This document shows positions 59,283 through 64,000 of a stretch of DNA of 64,000 bases, piece after piece. Source of the DNA: Chloroflexota bacterium. Its GTDB lineage: Bacteria; Chloroflexota; Anaerolineae; SpSt-313. Each line of letters opens with the position of its first letter. Within the stretch, counting starts at the first letter, position 1. The stretch spans positions 62,001 to 126,000 of the forward strand of contig JAKPJZ010000074.1 in assembly GCA_029553955.1 (NCBI GenBank), in the 5' to 3' direction. The notes under the pieces are model-generated. The model was not told where the DNA came from. It ran no database searches and saw only the letters and a program-made list of their open reading frames with translations. Made by a program: the position numbers and the translations under genes.

Positions 59283-60743
59283 CTACTCGGCGCCCTCCAC
59301 GCCCGAAAGCACATACTCAAAGCGGTCGAGGGCGTCGTCGATGACGTCGTCGGTATCGGCCATGCTGGTGTAGGCGCGGCTGCCGGCGAGGGTGATGATG
59401 CCCTGCGCCATGTAGGCCGCGCCCATCTCTTCCATCATGTGTTTGCGTGGCTTCATTTCGCGCAGCAGCTTGAGCGGGTTCTTGAAATCGAGCAGCATCA
59501 CGGCCGACGTCTCGAGGTGGACGATCGAGCCCTGGTTGTAGGCTACGAAGGGCAGGGCGTGGCGTTCGATGATCTGCTGCAGGCCGCGGGTGAGGCGGTC
59601 GCCGGCGCGCCCGGCGATGGCCGGCGCGTTGGTGCGTTCCATCTCGAGCAGGGCATAGTAGCCGGCCACGCAGCTCAGCGGGTTGGCCGAGAGGGTGCCG
59701 CCGACGTAGGCGCGCTCGCCGCTGCCGCCAATGCCCGCGGCGAAGCAGGCCATCACGTCGCGGCGGCCGCCGACGGCGCCAGCCATGGGATAGCCGCCGG
59801 TGACGCACTTGCCCAGGATGGTCAGGTCGGGGCGCACGCCAAAGTAGCCCTGCGCGCCGCCCATGCCCAGGCGAAAGCCGGTGACGACCTCGTCAAAGAT
59901 CAAGAGCGCGCCGAACTCGTCGCAGAGCCGGCGCACCTCGGCGCTGAACTGGCGCGGCACAGGGCGCGTGCCGCTCTCGGGGCCGACCGGCTCGACGATG
60001 ACCGCGGCCGTGCCGCCGCGCAGACGGTTGAACATCATGAGCCGCCGCAGGTGGTCCAGATCGTTGGGGAAGAACTCTTGCGTGTGCCCGCTGGCACCGC
60101 CGGGGATGCCGGTCGCCTCCATGCGCCGGGTGCCGGGGATGTGCAGGCCATAGACCATCTGGTCGCTCCAGCCGTGGTAGGCGCCGCCGGCCTTGATGAC
60201 CTTCTTCTTGCCGGTAAAGGCGCGCGCGGCGCGGATGGCGGCCATCACGGCCTCGGTGCCCGAGCCGAGCATGCGGCACTGCTCGATCGACGGCATGAAG
60301 CGGTTGATCAACTGTGCCAGCTTGAGCTCGTATTCGTGAAAGAGCCCGGTCACCGGCCCGCACGACTGCAACAGCTCGAACACCCGCTCACGCACCGGCG
60401 CATAGTTGCTGCCGAGCACGGTGGGGCCGCCCGCCTGCAAAAAGTCGATGTAGCGGTTGCCGTCCACATCCCACATGTAGGGGCCATCGGCGCGCGCGAT
60501 GGCGAGGGGGAAGGGGTAGTTGAAGGCCAGGTTGTGCTGCACACCGCCGGGGATGTACTTCTTGGCCTCGTCGGTGAGCGCCTGCGAGCCGGCGCAGCGC
60601 GTCTCGAAATAGTCGAGCACTGCCTGCAGGCGCTCGCGCCGCAGCGGGCGCATCGGCTGGCCGATGAGCGCGCGCAGCCGGGCATAGATGGCATCGGTGT
60701 CGTGATACTCAGAGATGGCGTACTGAGGACCGTGTGTGGCCAT
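59283..60743 (-). CDS. Class III (glutamate-1-semialdehyde-type) aminotransferase
   Basis: 486 residues. PLP-lysine in TILGKCVTGGYPMAGAVGG, the aspartate in LLIFDEVVTGFRLG and GSGTEAVMAAIRAARAFTGKKKVIKAGGAYHGW define the GSA-aminomutase/ornithine aminotransferase superfamily. The extra N-terminal 60 residues and position in a sugar operon suggest an amino- or deoxy-sugar substrate or a beta-amino acid, not heme synthesis. It is 15 bp downstream of the aldolase gene. Confidence 0.87.
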   Translation of the reverse strand: MATHGPQYAISEYHDTDAIYARLRALIGQPMRPLRRERLQAVLDYFETRCAGSQALTDEAKKYIPGGVQHNLAFNYPFPLAIARADGPYMWDVDGNRYIDFLQAGGPTVLGSNYAPVRERVFELLQSCGPVTGLFHEYELKLAQLINRFMPSIEQCRMLGSGTEAVMAAIRAARAFTGKKKVIKAGGAYHGWSDQMVYGLHIPGTRRMEATGIPGGASGHTQEFFPNDLDHLRRLMMFNRLRGGTAAVIVEPVGPESGTRPVPRQFSAEVRRLCDEFGALLIFDEVVTGFRLGMGGAQGYFGVRPDLTILGKCVTGGYPMAGAVGGRRDVMACFAAGIGGSGERAYVGGTLSANPLSCVAGYYALLEMERTNAPAIAGRAGDRLTRGLQQIIERHALPFVAYNQGSIVHLETSAVMLLDFKNPLKLLREMKPRKHMMEEMGAAYMAQGIITLAGSRAYTSMADTDDVIDDALDRFEYVLSGVEGAE

Positions 60744-60758
60744 GCCTCCCTCCCAGGT

Positions 60759-61418
60759 TTACTGGTACCGTTTCTCGTCCTTACGCAACTGGGCAAAGGC
60801 GATCTCGCGCACCGCCAACGGGATGCGGTCGATGTGGCGCCCGGTGCACAGCGCCAGCAGATAGGCGAGGGCGCACTTTTCGAGGAGTTCCACGTTGCGC
60901 TCGGCGCGCTCGGCGTCATGGCCGAGCACGAGCGCGCCATGGTTCTTGAGGATGTAGGCGTTGTGCCCGTTGCGCACCCGCGACCGGACGTTGTTCTTGA
61001 GCAGGCCGGTGCCCGAGGGGGCGTAGGCGATGATCTCGACGGCGCGGCCCAGGTAGCGCACCTGCTCGTCGAACAGCGCCGGGATGGGCGCGTTGATGAG
61101 CGCCAGCGCGCTGGCGTAGACCTGGTGCGTGTGCAGCACCGCATTCACATCGGCGCGCGCCTGGTAGACAACGGCGTGCAGGGCGCTCTCGATGGAGGGC
61201 TTGCGCGCGCCCTCGATGACGTGGAGCTGCCAATCCAGCACGCACACGTCCTCGGGCACCATGCGGGTATAGTCATAATTCGAGGGGGTGATGGCAAAGG
61301 CGTCGTGGCCGGCCACGCGCAGTGAGACGTTGCCCCCCGTGCCTTTGAGGTACCCGCCCGCCACCAGGCGCTGGGCAGTGTCCACAACCTGCTGCTTGAA
61401 GGCGTCGTATGCTCCCAT
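60759..61418 (-). CDS. Class II aldolase/adducin family protein (fuculose-1-phosphate-aldolase-like)
   Basis: 219 residues. GTGGNVSLRV, IESALHAVVYQ, VLHTHQVYASAL and ILKNHGALVLGHDAERAERNVELLEKCA are the family blocks, with the zinc histidines in HTH and a further His in NHG. These enzymes cleave phosphorylated ketoses to dihydroxyacetone phosphate and an aldehyde. ATG 61418 is chosen; the 61-codon extension in the track runs over the promoter. First gene of the operon. Confidence 0.88.
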   Translation of the reverse strand: MGAYDAFKQQVVDTAQRLVAGGYLKGTGGNVSLRVAGHDAFAITPSNYDYTRMVPEDVCVLDWQLHVIEGARKPSIESALHAVVYQARADVNAVLHTHQVYASALALINAPIPALFDEQVRYLGRAVEIIAYAPSGTGLLKNNVRSRVRNGHNAYILKNHGALVLGHDAERAERNVELLEKCALAYLLALCTGRHIDRIPLAVREIAFAQLRKDEKRYQ

Positions 61419-61501
61419 AGGCCCTGCCTTGGAGCCTGCCGAGGCAGCACAGTCGGTTCGCATGCCGCCGCTACCGCCGCATCGGCAGGCCCTCATACGA
61501 A

Positions 61502-61548
61502 ACTTGACACTGTAAAGATTATACACTACAATCTTTACAGTGTCAAGT
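61502..61548. promoter_or_regulatory. Inverted repeat holding two mirror-image promoters
   Basis: Perfect 19-bp arms ACTTGACACTGTAAAGATT and complement around ATACACTAC. The minus strand carries TTGACA and TATAAT with a 17-nt spacer (aldolase operon). The plus strand carries TTGACA and TACAAT, also with 17 nt, directed toward the TetR gene. The -35 of one overlaps the arms of the other, so only one polymerase could bind at a time; a dimeric repressor binding the repeat would switch off both. Confidence 0.82.
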
Positions 61549-61556
61549 GTATTGAC

Positions 61557-61590
61557 ACTGTCATTGCTTCGCTGCGCTCGCAATGACAGT
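61557..61590. repeat. TCATTGCGAG-type hairpin
   Basis: ACTGTCATTGC and GCAATGACAGT enclose TTCGCTGCGCTC. A complete single unit of the family directly beside the divergent promoters. Confidence 0.82.
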
Positions 61591-61695
61591 CTGGGGACCA
61601 AATGCTTCCAGTCAAATCCTGCGTTACGCGGATACGTTCAGGAAGCGTGCTCCCGTCGCCTACAATCGACCTGGACGTATCTGGACGGGGTATGA

Positions 61696-61760
61696 GGCCA
61701 CGAATGGCACGAATTCGCACGAGGGCGCTCCGTTCGTGGTAATTCGTGTCATTCGTGGCC
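61696..61760. repeat. GGCCACGAATG inverted repeat
   Basis: GGCCACGAATGGCACGAATT pairs with AATTCGTGTCATTCGTGGCC (one mismatch) around 25 bp. It is in the leader of the TetR gene. A reduced form (CCCGAATGGCGCGAATT) is seen at the end of the LOG-family gene near 43278. Confidence 0.75.
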
Positions 61761-61827
61761 AACTCCGTCGGCCCTATGGATCGCTGACGTATCGCACAAT
61801 CAACCTGGAAGCATTTAGGAGCCTTTG

Positions 61828-62469
61828 ATGAAAAGGGGTGTGTTGGCCAAGACTCCGTACCACCACGGCGACCTCAAGAACGCGCTGATCGAGGCCGGCA
61901 TCGAGGTCCTGGCGCACGAGGGTGTGCAGGCGCTGAGCCTGCGCCGTGTGGCGCGCCGCGCGGGCGTGAGCCACGCGGCGCCCTATGCCCACTTTGCCGA
62001 CAAGCAGGCCCTCGTGGCCGCTATCTCTACCGAGGGCTATGGCAAGATCTACGAAAGGCTGCGCGCAGCGATCGAGCGGCATCGCGGCGACCCCGTGCGG
62101 CAGCTCGTCGAGGCCGCCTGGGCCTACGTCAAGTTTGCTACCGGCGACAGCGCCCACTTCAAGATCACGCTCTCGGGCGTGGTCGAGAGGGAGCAGGAGT
62201 ACCCGGCGCTCGTGGCGGCCACGCAGCGCAGCTTTGCGCTCGTGATCGAGCTGGTGCAGGTGTGCCAGGCGGCAGGCGTGCTGCGCCCGGGGCCTGCCGA
62301 CCTGATGGCCGCGAGTGTGTGGGGGCTGGTGCACGGCCTGGCCTCGCTCATCCTCGAGGGCCAGGTGTCGCATACGCTGCTCGAGCGCTACTCGCTCAAG
62401 GAGATGCTGGTGTTCTCGCTGAGCCAGATCATGGCCGTCGAGGTCGATGTGCAGGCGCTCAGCCGCTGA
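61828..62469 (+). CDS. TetR-family transcriptional regulator
   Basis: 213 residues. HTH: YHHGDLKNALIEAGIEVLAHEGVQALSLRRVARRAGVSHAAPYAHFADKQALVAAIS, with the recognition helix SHAAPYAHF. The C-terminal helical domain of the WHG/TetR_C type follows. It is the regulator nearest to the aldolase operon and may bind the repeat at 61502-61548, although that repeat is longer than a usual TetR site. TAGGAG precedes ATG 61828. It overlaps the converging protease gene by 11 nt. Confidence 0.9.
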   Translation: MKRGVLAKTPYHHGDLKNALIEAGIEVLAHEGVQALSLRRVARRAGVSHAAPYAHFADKQALVAAISTEGYGKIYERLRAAIERHRGDPVRQLVEAAWAYVKFATGDSAHFKITLSGVVEREQEYPALVAATQRSFALVIELVQVCQAAGVLRPGPADLMAASVWGLVHGLASLILEGQVSHTLLERYSLKEMLVFSLSQIMAVEVDVQALSR

Positions 62470-63586
62470 CCGAGGCTTGGAGCTTGAGAAAGGCGACTAC
62501 GCGCTCTGGCGTCAGCATACCGACGAGTTGGCCGTCTTCGAGCACGGGCAGGGGTGGCGCGTTGTCGCCGGTCAAGGCATTCACGGCCTCCAGCAGCGTT
62601 TGCGAAGGGCGCGTGATGTGCAGCTCGCCGGCAGGGATCATGGCCTGGCGGGCGGTGCGCCTGGGCCATTCGTGGCGCGGCTGGGCTTGCAGGCGCTGCG
62701 GGGTCAACACCCCCAGGAGGGCGCCGTTTTCCACCAGGGGCAAGCCATGGCAGGCGCCCTGCAGCAGGCCCTGGTCGGCGATTTCCTGCAGGCTGCGGTC
62801 GGGGCTGAGCGCCGGGCAGTCGCGGATCATGATCTCGGCCACGGTGTGCCCGGCCAGCCGGGTCTGGATGAGGACCTGCTGGTAGCCGGCGCGGGCGGTC
62901 GTGTCGAGAAAGCAGCCGATGGCGGCGAGCCAGAGCCCATTGAGCAGGCTGGTGGTGACGCCCTGCCACGCGCCGCAGGCGATACAGAGCACGGCGATCA
63001 GGCGCGCCGCCCGCGTGGCCCAGCGCGTGGCCCACTCGAGGTTGTGGCTGCGCTGCCAGAGGATGGCCCGTAGCACCCGTCCGCCATCGAGCGGAAAGCC
63101 CGGGATGAGGTTGAAGAGGCCGAGCGAGAGGTTGATGCCACACACGTAGCCCAGCACAGCGGCTAACGGCTGCCCGTGGCCCTGCAGCATGGCTGGCAAC
63201 CAGAGCAGCGCGCAGACGGCGCCGGCGGCGAGGCTCGCCACCGGGCCGGCGATGGCCATCACCAACTCTGCGCCGGGAGTCGACGGCTCGCTGCTGATTT
63301 CGGAGACGCCCCCCAACAGGAAGAGCACGATACCCTGCACGTGCAGGCCCTGATGCCTGGCGACGAGCGAGTGCGCCAGCTCGTGGAGCAGGACCGACGC
63401 AAAGAGGAGCAGGCTGGTGGCCAGGCCAAGCGCATAGTGCACGCCCTGCGGCCACTGCGGGTAGTAGGTGGGAAAGTAGATGCCGGCGAGCGTGGCCGTG
63501 GCCAGTGCGAAGAGCAGGAGCCAGCTCACGTGGGCGCGCACGGGGATGCCGAAGAGCCTGCCCACCTGCAGCGAGTGGCTGCTCAT
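62459..63586 (-). CDS. Site-2-type zinc metalloprotease with CBS domains
   Basis: 375 residues. Transmembrane M50 core with HELAH (zinc and catalytic Glu) in VLLHELAHSLVARHQG, and the third ligand in NLIPGFPLDGGRVLRA. Two CBS domains follow the last membrane helices (AEIMIRDCPALSPDRSLQEIADQGLL and RQAMIPAGELHITRPSQTLLEAVNAL), probably sensing nucleotides. It cleaves membrane-anchored substrates such as anti-sigma factors. ATG 63586 follows GGAAGGAAC. Confidence 0.93.
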   Translation of the reverse strand: MSSHSLQVGRLFGIPVRAHVSWLLLFALATATLAGIYFPTYYPQWPQGVHYALGLATSLLLFASVLLHELAHSLVARHQGLHVQGIVLFLLGGVSEISSEPSTPGAELVMAIAGPVASLAAGAVCALLWLPAMLQGHGQPLAAVLGYVCGINLSLGLFNLIPGFPLDGGRVLRAILWQRSHNLEWATRWATRAARLIAVLCIACGAWQGVTTSLLNGLWLAAIGCFLDTTARAGYQQVLIQTRLAGHTVAEIMIRDCPALSPDRSLQEIADQGLLQGACHGLPLVENGALLGVLTPQRLQAQPRHEWPRRTARQAMIPAGELHITRPSQTLLEAVNALTGDNAPPLPVLEDGQLVGMLTPERVVAFLKLQASVSG

Positions 63587-63765
63587 GGCCGTTCCTTCCG
63601 CCCGGGCGAGGCCGGGCCGCCGCCGCACGAGGGGTTGCGTTCAAGTATCCCCCACACTTATCATTATAGCCGAGGCGCGGCGCCGCTTCCAGGGCACAAA
63701 AGGGGCTGTCCCGGCCAGTCCGTTATACCCGGTCCGCGGCCCCAACCGGCGCGCTGCCGCCCTTT

Positions 63766-63922
63766 GCGCCGGCCGCGGTGGGTGTATCCCAGAATCGTCG
63801 GCAACCGACGGGGGCCGATCACCACGAAGGACACAAAGGAGGCAAGGACGGCACCCAAAGCCCTTTGTGGCCTTTGTGGCTCAAGAGCTCCCGATGGTTC
63901 TGGGATACACTCGGCCGCGGCG
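63766..63922. repeat. Imperfect inverted-repeat element
   Basis: GCGCCGGCCGCGG..GTGTATCCCAGAA and TTCTGGGATACAC..GGCCGCGGCGC bracket about 85 bp that itself holds CACAAAGG / CCTTTGTG. Two nested palindromes suggest a composite miniature element. Confidence 0.6.
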
Positions 63923-63937
63923 CGCCCGAACCTCTAT

Positions 63938-63966
63938 TTGACGCGCCGGGGTTGCCTCCCTATACT
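63938..63966 (+). promoter_or_regulatory. Promoter for a gene beyond the window
   Basis: TTGACG and TATACT with 17-nt spacing near the right edge, pointing outward. Confidence 0.65.
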
Positions 63967-64000
63967 ACGGTGTCCCCCTGTGCCACCCGGTTGGGGGAGC

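Larger units (their letters stand above)
63587..64000. other. Terminal intergenic region
   Basis: No gene is supported. It contains the element 63766-63922, which encloses an ACCACGAAGGACACAAAGG...CCTTTGTGGC segment, and a plus-strand promoter at its end for a gene outside the window. Confidence 0.6.

Noticed and set aside
58899-61325. 808-codon plus-strand ORF
   Set aside because: Antisense to the aminotransferase and aldolase genes and crossing the 84-nt palindrome; rich in His, Gly and Ala as expected of a shadow frame.

Overview
The window is GC-rich bacterial DNA, most likely from a Chloroflexota genome of the Anaerolineae/Caldilineae type. Pointers are the Pro/Thr-rich linkers on secreted proteins, a MalT-like LuxR ATPase regulator with a Chloroflexota-style N-terminal domain, a bacterial archaellum cluster, and dense small palindromic repeats. 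This assignment is an inference; no rRNA is present.

Layout. 1-8.5 kb holds the end of a DEAD-box helicase, a 4-hydroxybutyryl-CoA dehydratase-like enzyme, an MBL-fold hydrolase, a monoacylglycerol-lipase-like hydrolase, and a FGGY kinase plus RuBisCO-like protein operon with a divergent GntR/UTRA regulator and a visible operator. After a small zinc-ribbon gene, 9.5-19.3 kb is a minus-strand archaellum operon: archaellin (arlB), an ArlD-like protein, arlG-like, arlF-like (interrupted by an in-frame TAG), arlH, arlI and arlJ. Three membrane proteins follow, including PilN-like and PilO-like proteins, the latter ending in a peptidoglycan-binding LysM domain. 19.6-23.2 kb has an MscS channel, a polymer-forming membrane protein and a decayed GH4/BadF-kinase remnant.

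23.3-41 kb is an accessory catabolic island. A large MalT-type regulator faces a plus-strand run of flavoprotein, small hydrolase-like protein, esterase, MBL hydrolase, a complete oligopeptide-type ABC importer (binding lipoprotein, two permeases, two ATPases), a second esterase, a ferredoxin plus AprA/fumarate-reductase-like flavoprotein pair, and a neutral-ceramidase-like protein. Its substrate is not evident.

41-57 kb is mostly housekeeping: tRNA-Glu, ribosomal protein L25, a LOG-family protein, a YfcE-like phosphodiesterase, DUF362, rpiA, a REC-GAF-GGDEF diguanylate cyclase, ssb, a DacA-like carboxypeptidase, an RluB-like synthase, cmk, a PlsC-like acyltransferase, a DUF512 radical-SAM protein, a flavin amine oxidase, and glmS with a glmS ribozyme in its leader. 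57.4-61.4 kb is a minus-strand carbohydrate operon (class II aldolase, class III aminotransferase, FGGY kinase) read from a consensus promoter buried in a 19-bp inverted repeat. A TetR regulator and a site-2 protease with CBS domains end the window.

The window is also notable for its palindromes. Long, usually perfect inverted repeats (36-46 bp arms, several with no loop) sit at gene ends. A second family has a CCTGACAGG core, and one copy is split by a 303-bp insertion with a 5-bp target duplication. A third consists of TCATTGCGAG-type repeat cassettes. All coordinates come from reading the sequence; no searches were run.
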